From Paracamarosporium sp. OC-R06-R3 (taxonomy: Eukaryota > Ascomycota > Dothideomycetes > Pleosporales > Didymosphaeriaceae): a stretch of DNA of 64,000 nt. Within the stretch, counting starts at the first letter, position 1; each line of letters begins with the position of its first letter. Location: NCBI GenBank assembly GCA_019828545.1, contig JACVRA010000181.1, positions 310,001 to 374,000 of the forward strand, in the 5' to 3' direction. Under the pieces are notes generated by a model, which searched no databases, was not told the DNA's origin, and worked only from the letters and a program-made list of their open reading frames with translations. Positions 44,583 through 54,280 of the stretch are shown here, in pieces. The translations under genes were made by a program, and so were the position numbers.

Positions 44583-44963
44583 TACCAGCGAATCCAATCA
44601 TGCCCCTTCATTTATGCTTCTAGAGGTATCTATCCCACGCAAGATACTCAAAGGCGTTGCAATGTTTAGCTGGGAATTCTGTAGTCGGCGCAAAATAACC
44701 GCGAATCCATGCAACCGATCCAATCAACAGCTGCAACGAAACTCATATAACTCAGTTCCGCAGCCGTTGCTGAAGTTCGAGTATGGCATTTCAGCTTTAA
44801 TATGATGCGTATGACCAACACACATACTGATATAGTATGCACATGCGAAAACATACAAGCTATCCAATAGCGCTGAACATCACTCACGACCCTGCGTACG
44901 GAGAACTGTTCGGTTTAACAGCAGTCCAGCTTGGATTGCAGGTGTCAACTACTAGACCTCAAA

Positions 44964-44973
44964 TATAAAAAGG
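44964..44973 (+). promoter_or_regulatory. TATA box of the gene at 45099
   Basis: TATAAAAAGG, 135 bases upstream of the ATG at 45099, followed by a C/T- and CA-rich leader typical of fungal 5' UTRs. Confidence 0.5.
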
Positions 44974-45098
44974 CCTTCTGTCGCTACCATTACTCCATAC
45001 AACTCCACATCACTCAGCTACCTTCTTCCTCTCCAAACAGTCCCTGCGGTACAACCTCACAAGCCTCCATCCCAATCTCAATCGGAAGAATAGCAAGC

Positions 45099-45647
45099 AT
45101 GCCCTCGGATAACATAGTGTTGTTCTCGAACGATGACAATGCAAACGACGACTTCAGGATTCAAAAGGGCAAGTTTGTGGTCAAGGACTTCAGTGTAACT
45201 CCGGGCCAAAATACCACCATAACGAAGGGCCTCGAAGCATGGCTCTCTAGCCCGGAGGGCTTCCATTTCGGCGCCGACCGAAGCGGCTCCGGCATCGTAG
45301 CCACGTGGTTCAACGTCGCCTCCCAGCCAGCCTCCCAAAACACATTCGACCAGGATGCCGGCAAACTGAACTTTGGCATCCAAGGCACCATGACGCTGTG
45401 GGTGCACGGGTCGCAGTATGGCACCTTCGATAAGCCATCAGAGCTAGTATTCGAGGACACGTTCTTGGCACAAGGCCACTCGGGTGCCACCAACAACTGG
45501 TGGTTTGCGATCAAGGGTGCGAAAAACATCGGCGGCAACAGGATTCGAGTCAAGGACAAAAGCGGTGCACATGAGCTTGAATTTAAGCGAGGAGGTCATG
45601 CAAACAACGAGAACTTGGTCTACGTGTATGGGTATCCGTCCTCCTAA
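45099..45647 (+). CDS. Unknown beta-rich cytosolic protein
   Basis: Intronless, 182 residues. The ATG at 45099 is preferred to the frame opening at 44931 because the upstream part covers the TATA box and leader. There is no signal peptide or membrane helix. The sequence alternates short hydrophobic stretches with Gly, Asn, Thr and Ser turns (FVVKDFSVTPGQNTTI, GKLNFGIQGTMTLWVHGSQY, NNWWFAIKGAKNIGGNRIRV, HELEFKRGGHANNENLVYVY), as in small beta-sandwich or lectin-like proteins. A likely TATA box and C/T-rich leader indicate an expressed gene. It is the only clearly intact gene in the decayed 42.3-49.2 kb region. I do not recognise the family. Confidence 0.75.
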   Translation: MPSDNIVLFSNDDNANDDFRIQKGKFVVKDFSVTPGQNTTITKGLEAWLSSPEGFHFGADRSGSGIVATWFNVASQPASQNTFDQDAGKLNFGIQGTMTLWVHGSQYGTFDKPSELVFEDTFLAQGHSGATNNWWFAIKGAKNIGGNRIRVKDKSGAHELEFKRGGHANNENLVYVYGYPSS

Positions 45648-46748
45648 TGCGGTTTCCTCGCGCATTCATTTGCTAGAATGCAGTGGTAGAATTGGTCGAT
45701 AGGTTTCCTAACACGTATCTGGATTGGAAATTGGATGGATAGTTCGTATTTACACTTGTTTTAATCGACGCTATACCATTCCCCACTCACACACACTCTC
45801 TCTCTTTCTTTATTAACGGTTCGGAGGCGTATTCTCGGCTCTTACGAGATTCCCTCCATTGGCCCATTCCCACCTGCCCTATGTCTCCCCGACCTTCTTC
45901 TTTGTATCCCAACTCCACCATCGCGGTGCAGGCGGTAGTACCATCCCCGAATGATACTTTTATCAAACTCGGATGCGTTGGCTACTGTTCAAACCCTATC
46001 TCACTTGCGCGAACACCAAGCGAGCGCTGCACCTTGCGCTTTGCTCGCACCCTTACAGAGAATGAATCTACCTAAGCAATAAACAGTAGCGAAAAGCAGA
46101 TATAGCTAAAGACGATACTGTAGGCGACAAGAAGCAAAAAACGTCTAGGTGGTGTAGGAGCTTGGCCGAGTTCGTGAGCGGGGGGGTGGGCTAGGGGATA
46201 TATTCATGCTGGGTAGGCTTAGGGGGGTTATATTATACTTGTTGGTGTAACAAGAGGATTTCTGTGCAAGTGGGCATTGCGTTGAGGGTGTAATCTTGGA
46301 TACCACGCTTGTATACCCATCCAATCCAACTCCAAGTCAGAAATCCCAATCTACTAGAGGTCTTACGAGGCCAAAAAGACGTCTTTATAGTTCCTGGTTG
46401 TTGGTATGCAATGGAAGCCCGCACATGTGGTGTTTGGGCCCACGATTTAGGATACCAGTAAAAGCCTTCAATATGTCTGACTCGTATCGCAATTGCCTTT
46501 TTAGATAGTGAGGCAACATATCCATCGGTGAGAACCGTGATCCAGTTGGCAGACCAAGACTAGTAGGTAATCACTTCTAACATGTGACGGTTCAAGAAGC
46601 TCTTTCCCTCTGGGAGAAGGCTAAACCTATCTGAGACTAGCGCTGTTTACGCTGGTAGACGTACATACTCTACAGCTTCTAGATAGCACACCTAGTTAGT
46701 TGATACACAATCTTCTCACTAACCTTTTTAATCACCTACTGCGTGATC
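45648..46748. other. Gene-poor DNA with repeat copy 2
   Basis: About 1.1 kb. It contains a CA/CT-rich tract near 45,790-45,810 and the second copy of the duplicated segment (listed separately). Small frames carry no motif. Confidence 0.4.
46187..46400. repeat. Duplicated segment, copy 2
   Basis: Diverged partner of about 43985-44200: GGGATATATTCATGCTGGG, TAGGCTTAGGGGGGTTATA, CTTGTTGGTGTAACAAG, ATTTCTGTGCAAG, then GTGTAATCTTGGAT and AGGTCTTACGAGG in the same order. Relative to copy 1 it is more A/T-rich. Confidence 0.45.
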
Positions 46749-47615
46749 TTACATAACATTTGAAGTAATTTCATCGAAAGACTCAGTACCTTCATTGAAA
46801 ACAATGTGGCTTGCCTCTGTGCAGAACATTCTTTGGCATATGAAGGACACTTCGCGCTCGGTGAAGATCAGTCGACGCTTCGACAGGCAACCTTCTTGGA
46901 ACGTCTAACCTATGTAATAGAAATCAGCTCTATCGAAAATGTAAGGTGGAGGGTCCCCTGTCCATTCTAAATTCAAGCACTGCGCAGTCTGGTTTTGTTT
47001 CCCCATTTCGACGTGATGCCTTATAACTCTGCTGGAAATTCATGGCAATTAGCTTCTTGGTCTCGAATGGGCTTTTAGACGCCGATTTTGAATCCATGCT
47101 TCCGTGATCCAGCGTAGAGTTTTCAATATTGACCATCCCATCTTCTCAGAGATTGCCATTTTCCTCACAGGAGTGACAGTCATAGCCATTCGGCCATACA
47201 TTAGACACTTTTTCTTTGTCGCCGGTCGTCATTCTCGTTGATCTTTAAACCTAATGATTGTGCACTTTTCCATTGACATTCTCATAGTCACAAACTTAAC
47301 CCAATCAATTTTGCGGCAGAAGCTGCATAAATCAGACTGGAAGTTCTTGTTCCTAAGGTCCACTTTACTCGCTGATATGCTCTCCATGTATGCGTTCATC
47401 AGTTTCAGTGAAGCACCCGCAAGTCCGTCATAGCTATCCGCAAAGTAGTGATCCATGTCAACAGGTGCGTCGGAAAATGGGGTAGCGGCACCTGTAGCGG
47501 TATCCCCATTTGGTATGCTATCTTGATGTCGACCAAAAGTTACCTGTGTGTCACATGCCATCGAGTGTTCGCTCGACACGGTATCGGTCGGTAAAGCAGA
47601 GCTTGGAGACGCCAT
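46749..47615 (-). pseudogene. Broken HET (heterokaryon incompatibility) domain gene
   Basis: Two recognisable ends of a HET protein, but not its centre. The 5' part is an open frame 47615-47229 (128 residues) ending with LCSFCRKIDWVKFV, a typical HET N-terminus, followed by more Cys pairs (YDCHSCEENG) in another frame. The 3' part, 46904-46749, reads TFQEGCLSKRRLIFTEREVS then FICQRMFCTEAS, which matches the conserved stretch after the HET core, usually preceded by GW. Here the codon before TFQE is TAG, a one-base change from TGG (Trp). The core blocks (ALSYxWG, IDxLCIxQ) are absent and there is little room for them. Likely a deleted, mutated relic of a non-self-recognition gene. Confidence 0.5.
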
Positions 47616-48061
47616 ATGACCTAGGAAGTATTCTCAGACCCAAACACACAAGAGCCTGAGGAGTGGAAAATAAGCACTACTTACAACAATCACTGAATCT
47701 CAGAAGTCCCGGTACCTTGTGTTGATGCAGGAGCTATTTTTGTGGCACCATTGAAATGGGGGCCTTCACAGCGTTATTTATGCTATCGTGGCAGTGCATA
47801 TGCTCAAAGCGCATTGGCCACTCGAATCGTTACCTCTGCAAGTCTCGTATCGCCCCACTAAGTCGCGATCCCATACCTGTGTTAATAACGCAAGGTTAGA
47901 TGTAACAAGGCTTCGCTAGAAAAAGGCGCACAGGTCATTTCAACGACCTGAATACACCGCAAATTCGTGTAGTTCAATACGGGCTCATGTCTTGACCGTA
48001 CTGTCGCTGCTCCAGGCTGGTCCACTAGGCTGGTCGAAAGGGCTCAGCTCACCGAATGCGA
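47616..48061. other. Intergenic before the P450 relic
   Basis: About 450 bases. No intact gene. The N-terminal half of the P450 should lie here but is not recognisable. Confidence 0.4.
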
Positions 48062-48590
48062 TACAGTGTTCAGATCGATCAACGAAGGATACTGGACAAG
48101 GGATGCTGTAGCTAGACTGCACTTCGTCGATTCTACCATTCGCGAGTCTATGCGGCATTCTGACTTTGGAGCTCTTGGACTTCCTCGGCGTGTATGTTTC
48201 TTATATTCGTTTTAGAAATTCCAGCTTATGTTATGCTTAGGTATCTGCGCCAAATGGCATCGAAATATCTGGCACTCGGGTTCCAAAGGGCGCTCACGTT
48301 GAGGTGCCAATACATGACATCCATATGGATGTAGAATTTTATCCTGATCCAAACAAATTCGAGCCATTCAGGTTCGCTCCAGTGGAAGTTTTTCCAGCCA
48401 GGCTTACGATTCTGTCTCTCGCAAATCTGTTGTTACTCTCGACGATGCCTTCTTTAGGTTTAGATATGGGAAGAACGCATGTCTGGGTCGGTTCTTCAGC
48501 GCTTATCTAATAGAAACAACATTAGTATATTTTTGTAGCACTATAAAGTTAAGTATTTATCAAAATAGCTTAATAGTTTACTTATTATAG
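48062..48590 (+). pseudogene. Decayed cytochrome P450, C-terminal part only
   Basis: Only about the last 150 residues of a P450 are visible. Before an intron (48192-48240, GTATGT...CTTAG) the frame gives WTRDAVARLHFVDSTIRESM then RHSDFGALGLPRRV: the helix-K ExxR motif (ESMR at 48144-48155). After it comes VSAPNGIEISGTRVPKGAHV, then YPDPNKFEPFRFA (the PERF-like region). Near 48,390 the frame is lost by a one-base shift. In the next frame TLDDAFFRFRYGKNACLGRF carries the heme ligand Cys and the full F-x-x-G-x-x-x-C-x-G motif. With the N-terminal two thirds gone and a frameshift, it cannot make an active enzyme. It sits directly upstream of the PKS relic, suggesting both are remains of one lost biosynthetic cluster. 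Confidence 0.75.
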
Positions 48591-48677
48591 AATTTAGAGC
48601 CATTATAGATAAAGCATTAGTCAGAGTTAAAAAGAAATAATAAGATCTATTAAGCTAATTGTTGATCACTCTTTTAT
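48591..48677. other. Very AT-rich spacer between relics
   Basis: Together with the end of the P450 relic, this stretch is strongly A/T-rich with many TA steps, as expected from heavy C-to-T mutation of duplicated DNA. Confidence 0.5.
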
Positions 48678-48953
48678 ATGTTTTCCCACCAAACTGAGAA
48701 ATATCCACATATTCTAGGTGTTATGAATTTTTCCGGGATAGATGTCAAGCTTCCTGGTCATAACGATATGTCGATGCGGTCCTTTACTAGGTTTATCTTA
48801 ACAGTAATACAATTCCTATTAGAACTTAGGGTATATATAAATCTATTAAACATTATCGTCGTCGCTTTAGAGAAAACTATAACGCAAAACCACCTTACGC
48901 AAGAGGTACAAGAAGTTCTCGCACGCGCTAATAAAGGAGAAGGAGAAGCTTGA
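48678..48953 (+). pseudogene. Relic fragment of a second PKS (region after the methyltransferase)
   Basis: An open frame whose middle, SGIDVKLPGHNDMSMRSFTR, and end, EKTITQNHLTQEVQEVLAR, correspond block by block to the intact PKS ([20 protein letters not shown] and [19 protein letters not shown], coded at about 39,370-39,570). DNA similarity is also obvious over about 210 bases, with many C-to-T and G-to-A differences (for example CCCATCAG versus CCTATTAG and TCGGAGAAG versus TTAGAGAAA). Neither flank continues into other PKS domains. So this is an isolated, mutated piece of a close PKS relative or duplicate, not a gene. Confidence 0.8.
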
Positions 48954-49255
48954 ATAAGAAGGGAGTAAGGTAGGCAGTAGGTGCGCGTGGGATAGTAATA
49001 GGGGTGTGGGATGAGTTGATGTAGCTAGATGACGAAGTTAAGGGAATTAGGGTACCGTGGCCACTAGGTACACCGGGAAACACCGAGATTAATCGCTAAG
49101 AATGGAGCAGGCAAGGGAATATTAAAAGCACTCCAAAGTAGGCTGATATCGTGTGAACAGCAGTAGAGACATAGGTTTTGCTCGAGGTAAGCCTTATCCA
49201 GCTAGCTATAATACTTGGACCGTGGAAGGGAAGTTTAGCTCTGTCGCCTGTTTCA
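48954..49255. other. Intergenic after the PKS relic
   Basis: About 300 bases of G/A-rich and mixed sequence between the PKS relic and the 3' end of the BTB gene. No gene seen. Confidence 0.45.
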
Positions 49256-51013
49256 TCACATATCTTCCTCGTAAACAATCTGGCTTGTCATTTCCCTGAG
49301 CCATGTGCGACACGTCTCGCACTTCTTCCACAAGTCACCCTCCATTATGTGAATAGACCGCTTAGGACACAGCGAGCTCGTCACGTGGGGCTTGGGTTCT
49401 TCAACCTTTCAGAAAGAATTAGATGGAGACAGCTTCTCGAGAATGATTACTTACAAGTATGAGTTGTGGAGGTAGAACCTCGTAAGGGGACTTAGGTTCA
49501 GCAGGAATTGAGTCATCGTATATAGGCTCAGATATAGCAACAGGGATCGAGTGATCGTATACAGGCTCAAGTTCATCAACCGACACTGGTACTGCGTGCT
49601 CCCAAGAAGAATCAGACTCGGCGGGAGGAGCTTTGTCTTCCCAATAGGTATCGGAAGTAGGGACCGGTTCCTCACAGGGAGCCTCCTTACCTTTCTTTTC
49701 TCGAGACAGCTTCTTCTTCTTCTTCGCCACGGCGGTCTCCTTCTTCTTCTTTTTCGTAGGCGGCGGAGAAACATATTCGTCGCAGACGCTCTTCGAAGGC
49801 TCCGGTGCCGGCGGCTCAGAATCAACGACATTAATGGAGTCCTTATAGCAAGGCTCAGGTTCTAGCGCAGGAATGGAAACTTCCCAGCAAGTCTCGGGTT
49901 CTTCAACAAGAGCTGGCTCCTCACCAACATCAGGGACCGGGGGTGGGTTGTCGCCAAAATGATCATACTGGGCAAGCGCAGCTGCCTTTGCTTCTTCCTC
50001 TTCAAATCGCGCCATCTCCTCCTCCTCCGTCATCTTATTTTCTAGCTTCTTCTCTTGTCCGTTGCTTAAGCCAGCAAATGGGTCTTTGTCGGAAACAATC
50101 TCCTCTGGTGCTGGCTGCGGACGTGAAAACTCGTTCACTTCGTCGACAATATTCCCCTTCTCCGCCAGCGCTTGGGTCAACTTCTCGCTCAAAAGTTTAA
50201 CCACGTGGCGCATCACATAATCATTCAGCTTACTCTTTTTACACAGACTTGCACAGAAAGCATCGTCTGCGAACACGGTGTGGTCCTTCTCGAAAGCCTT
50301 TTGGGTCTTGTCTTCCAGGTATGCTTGGAGCCAGCCACTAGGCTCAGTCTTCTTCGACAATTCGCTCCTGGTGATGTCGAGAATTGTCTTCAGATCCATG
50401 GAATCGCTGTGCTCTTCGATCTGTTGCCTTGCTAATTGCTCCAGTCCATCCAGTGTATGGGTCACCGACGCTTTGTATACCAGAAGTGCTTGTTGTAAAG
50501 CGAGCTGCGGCTGCTGTGCGATACCAGACTCAAGCGTCTGATACGCGCCTGTGTAGAGGTAATGAACAAGTATATGTCCCGTATCCTCACTCATCGTAGG
50601 CAAGCTGATCTCCCCGCCAGCAGGAACTGTCGACCAATTTGTGGATTTGAGAAGATGCCATGGAACGTAGTAGATAACTGGCGCTGGGCCAACATTGATC
50701 GTGATGGGATTTCTGGTGTAAGGACTGCATGATTGACAATTAGCACATGTCAGTTAAGCCGTGTTCCACACCTCGGGTTAGCTTACGATAGAGGAGTCTG
50801 TTCCACTTTAGGCTTCGGAATCACTGTAGCTTCGGGTTCTGCTGTCGAAGGTTCAGGATTGGCTGTAAGTGCAACCTCCTCGATGGCTCCGTCTCCTTCT
50901 ACGGCGAAACCCAACTTCTAAGTAGCTTTCTTTAGCGTTGGCATCCTTGAAGATTATTCGGACGCTATCGCGTCCGCTAAATGACTAACCTTCTTGTTTT
51001 TTAACTTCGCCAT
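49256..51013 (-). CDS. BTB/POZ-domain protein with C-terminal Cys motif
   Basis: Four exons, 51013-50990, 50917-50787, 50724-49455 and 49405-49256, give 524 residues. The first exon is only 8 codons (MAKLKNKK). A fungal BTB-like domain follows at about 50-160 (PITINVGPAPVIYYVPWHLL, then EDTGHILVHYLYTGAYQTL). Next come an acidic region (NKMTEEEEMARFEEEEAKAA), a Lys-rich block (PPTKKKKKETAVAKKKKK, likely nuclear signal), and weak repeats of the form YxxSIP (YDHSIP, YDDSIP). Splicing the last 49-nt intron replaces a 13-residue read-through tail by 49 residues containing LCPKRSIHIMEGDLWKKCET and a second Cys (CETC), a C-x-x-R-x-x-H...C-x-x-C pattern often ending fungal BTB proteins. Function unknown; scaffold or adaptor role inferred. 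Confidence 0.78.
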
Positions 51014-52017
51014 CGTTAGGACTATCCTGAAGTTCGATGCGGGTTCGTAGGAAAACTTTCGCTATGACAACAGATCGAGAACGAGTAAAGGAATATCGAG
51101 TACTCCATACGCCTTATATCCGAAACAATATGGGCCACGGACGTCTACTACCCCGCCAACCTTCGGCCAATCAGCATCTACCACGATACTTGCACCACAC
51201 CAGAGGCGTCATCTCCCACGTTTAGGATATCAAGAAAATTCCATCCCTAATTCCATATCCTAACAACTATAAATCAATTCATGGCGTGGAACATAACTGC
51301 AGACAAACTAAGAACTGTTATATTCTCACTATCCGTGATAACGAACAATATCTCGACCCCAAGATTTTGAGATTGGCACCCATTCCAATGAGCTTCAGAA
51401 CCCCCTCTTCAGCCTTGTTGTCTCTTGTGATGCTGAGCATTGTACGGATGCCCTTGTCTTTGACGGTCACATTTCCAAGTCCACTCGCTGCATGCACTTC
51501 ACGTTATGCAGCTCTAGCCATTTCATCATCATCAATAACTACACTAGCCGGTGCATCCTAAACTCGTGTTCATCACGCTTATCTCGACTAGAAAGAACCC
51601 GGTCAATTCGTCGACATCGTCGTCTAGACAATCTTCCCACCATCCCCTTTTCCCAACATATCTCTTATCGTCCTCGCCCTGCCTTCTCCATTATTCCCTC
51701 ACCTATACCAACCGTGCAGAAGCCACTCTGCAGCCTCGTGTCAATTAAACAGGCTCACCAGCAATAGCAGCCAGCCAACGTTATACACGCTTGTCCAGGT
51801 GTGATTAAACAAGACATGCCAGGAGGGTTATGTTGTGGGTATCTTGACTAGAAACAATATCATATGGTATACTTGGGAGAGGAGAAAAGCGAGAAAAGAC
51901 AGGGAGGTAAAGCAATATTCTTTTCTTCTCCTTCAAGCATAAAGCGTGTCTATCATATATCTAGTAGCATGAGCATAACCGAGCACTACGATATCAATGC
52001 CGCCCATTCACCCACAA
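51014..52017. other. Intergenic upstream of the BTB gene
   Basis: About 1 kb between the BTB gene start and the Rqc1 stop. C/T-rich runs near 51,640-51,740. No motif-bearing frame. Confidence 0.45.
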
Positions 52018-54063
52018 TCACTCACTATCCTCATCCTCCTCCCCCTGCCCCTCAAATATAACCTGCACGCCCAAATCCTGCAACCTCTGCCTCACCGCCT
52101 GCACCCTTTCCGTATTCCGTCGAAACTCCGCAAAGCTCGTCCCCGCCCGTTCCAACGCCGCCGAGAAATCCTGCTCCGTCATGTTCCCATCCGCATTCAT
52201 CATGCCCGCGAGGTCCACATTCTGGAAGTACTCTCTCAAGGTCTCGAGTTCGGAGAGGGCGTCTGTGCGGCCGATGGCGGCCATCGGAGCAGCCGCCGCT
52301 GCAGAAGAGACGGAGTACGAGAAGATGTTTTCATCTGGGGGAACGGGGTCCGAAGTTGATGTGTATCTTGACTTTATGCGGGGGTCGAGGAGCGAGAGGA
52401 GGGGCGGAGAGTCGGAGAGGATGACGTGCCGCGCGAGGTCGGTTTCGTTAATAGGCGCGAGCCAGTAGGGGTTTTCGCCTGTGCCGAGCGGCTCGTCGAT
52501 GGAGTAGCAGACTTCGACTAGCAGGCTCGTTGCTTCTGTGGTGTTCCAGAGGTCCTTTGCTTGCGGGACGTAGAGCTGGCATAGTAGCTCTTGGTGGTCA
52601 CCATTTGGCTCTTTGCCCCATACGGCTTTTGGGATCGGCGAAATCTCGAGCTCTTTACAGATGCGGGATGCTATCCAGGGGTATTCTTTGATGGCCGAGC
52701 GGAGCGCCGTGCGCGCTTTTGTGGGGTTCTTGAGGCGATCGTGGGCGAGGGCGACGGAGTATGCGAGGTTGGGTGGGATCTTCCAGGCGCGCTCAAGGTG
52801 GTCCGTCTCCACTAAGTCGGCCAGAGCTTGCGGTTCCCGGCCGCGAAGGGCGAGCTGATCGATAATGAGACGCATGCAGTACGGGTCATCTTCGGGAGAA
52901 AGACTGATGAGGAGCTTCGCCCATTCGAAAGCTGTTCGCCAGGTGGCACGAATGCCCAGCGTGGCGATGTACCGCCAGCCCGCGAGCCAGAATTCGCGGT
53001 TCTCTGGGCGGCGGAAGTCGAGGCGGGCTTTCCCTTGGGAGAGATTATTGGAGAATGTGGAATGCACTGCTCGGCCAAAAGCAAACAAAGCCCGTTCCAA
53101 AAGCTCGCCTGACGTTGCGTTGTCTCGCTGCTGCTTGGCGATTTCGGAGACCTGGAGTAGGGTAGAGATGTGGTAAGGGTTGAAATGCATGAGCTGGATC
53201 ATGCGTTCAGGGTCCATAGAGGCAACGCAAGTTTGGAACTGCCGCTGGACAGATTGGTACGAGGTGTTGTGGACAAAACGGTATTCGACCGTCCCATCGT
53301 TCCGTTTCTCCACCAGCTCCATACCGAGACCGCCTAGGGTTGCACGCGGCCATTCTTCTTTTCCTTGGATAAAGATGTTGCGACGAAGACCTAGCGAAGC
53401 CAAGTTACGGCCTCCCTGTTGGTTGCGACCTGCGGCTGCTGCCGCTATCCCGCCCTGCTGGCGTCGATTCCGTGCTCGCGGCTCGTCGTCATCGTTGCCT
53501 TGCACGGCGGCCCGTCCGAACAGCTTCCGCATTTCGTTGGCGGCGTGGAGATGTTGCGTATCAACAGCGAGAACAGAGAAGAGTTGCTGCATCTCCTCAC
53601 TGGCAGCCGAAGTAGGCTGGTCATCATTGCCCGATTTCGTGCCCGAGGTGAGGTTCAACGCAAGAAGCGCCTGATCAATCTCGTCCAGCCCAGGCACAGT
53701 GTCAGTCGACGATGGTTTCTTCTCGGAGGCTGGTGTGCTGCTTTTGCTTTTGCCTTTCTTTTTCTTCTTCTTTCCCTTTTTGGAAGGCTTGGCTGTGGGC
53801 GTGACATGGACTTCTTTCTTTTCTATAGATGCGGGCGTCTCTTCGTCTTCTACCTCCTCTTCCTCGTCCTCGTTCTCGTCATCCTCGTCTCCGGCGTCGC
53901 CCAGCATGGCAAACAAGCTGGGTTTTGCTGCTGGCTTTGGCGCAGGTGCGGGCTCATCCTCGTCTTCCGACTCTTCTTGGTTTACTTTTTCCTGCTCCAG
54001 CAGCTCCAGTTGCTTCTTCTCCTCCAGCTCGCGCTGAGCCCGTCGCAAAGCCCGTGAAGACAT
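52018..54063 (-). CDS. RQC1: Ribosome quality control subunit Rqc1 (TCF25 family)
   Basis: Single exon, 681 residues. The ATG at 54063 is chosen because MSSRALRRAQRELEEKKQLE is the conserved family start; the longer frame from 54252 runs into the divergent promoter. An acidic and Lys-rich disordered N-terminus (PSKKGKKKKKKGKSKSS) is followed by the TCF25 domain: LRRNIFIQGKEEWPRATLGG, LGMELVEKRNDGTVEYRFVH, YQSVQRQFQTCVASMDPERM and NPYHISTLLQVSEIAKQQ, then helical repeats and a C-terminal acidic end. Rqc1 works in the cytosol with Ltn1/Rqc2 on stalled 60S subunits, promoting ubiquitin-dependent removal of the nascent chain by Cdc48. It is head-to-head with PTC5, 217 bases apart. Confidence 0.93.
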   Translation of the reverse strand: MSSRALRRAQRELEEKKQLELLEQEKVNQEESEDEDEPAPAPKPAAKPSLFAMLGDAGDEDDENEDEEEEVEDEETPASIEKKEVHVTPTAKPSKKGKKKKKKGKSKSSTPASEKKPSSTDTVPGLDEIDQALLALNLTSGTKSGNDDQPTSAASEEMQQLFSVLAVDTQHLHAANEMRKLFGRAAVQGNDDDEPRARNRRQQGGIAAAAAGRNQQGGRNLASLGLRRNIFIQGKEEWPRATLGGLGMELVEKRNDGTVEYRFVHNTSYQSVQRQFQTCVASMDPERMIQLMHFNPYHISTLLQVSEIAKQQRDNATSGELLERALFAFGRAVHSTFSNNLSQGKARLDFRRPENREFWLAGWRYIATLGIRATWRTAFEWAKLLISLSPEDDPYCMRLIIDQLALRGREPQALADLVETDHLERAWKIPPNLAYSVALAHDRLKNPTKARTALRSAIKEYPWIASRICKELEISPIPKAVWGKEPNGDHQELLCQLYVPQAKDLWNTTEATSLLVEVCYSIDEPLGTGENPYWLAPINETDLARHVILSDSPPLLSLLDPRIKSRYTSTSDPVPPDENIFSYSVSSAAAAAPMAAIGRTDALSELETLREYFQNVDLAGMMNADGNMTEQDFSAALERAGTSFAEFRRNTERVQAVRQRLQDLGVQVIFEGQGEEDEDSE

Positions 54064-54280
54064 GCTGGTGTTTGATTTTCGCAGAGCGAGAGTGGCGTGG
54101 TGACGTTGCGGCTCTGCCCTACTCATAAGGCTGAGGCGCGATTGGCAAGCCAAAGCACGAGACCCGTGCGCTACGCTACGGCTACGGGACGGCGCCTTGA
54201 CGCAACCGAAACCGCGGCTCATCGTCTCGTCCGCCCTGAACTCTCTTCTCACACCCCATCCGCCCTTTTGGCCTCTGCAA
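54064..54280. promoter_or_regulatory. Bidirectional promoter of RQC1 and PTC5
   Basis: 217 bases separate the two divergent starts. GC-rich, with no TATA box. Contains direct near-repeats of CTACGGCTACGG-type sequence. Confidence 0.6.

Noticed and set aside
53419..54057. 212-codon plus-strand frame opposite RQC1, with hydrophobic Leu/Phe runs
   Set aside because: The runs are the complement of acidic and Lys-rich codons in RQC1; not a membrane protein.
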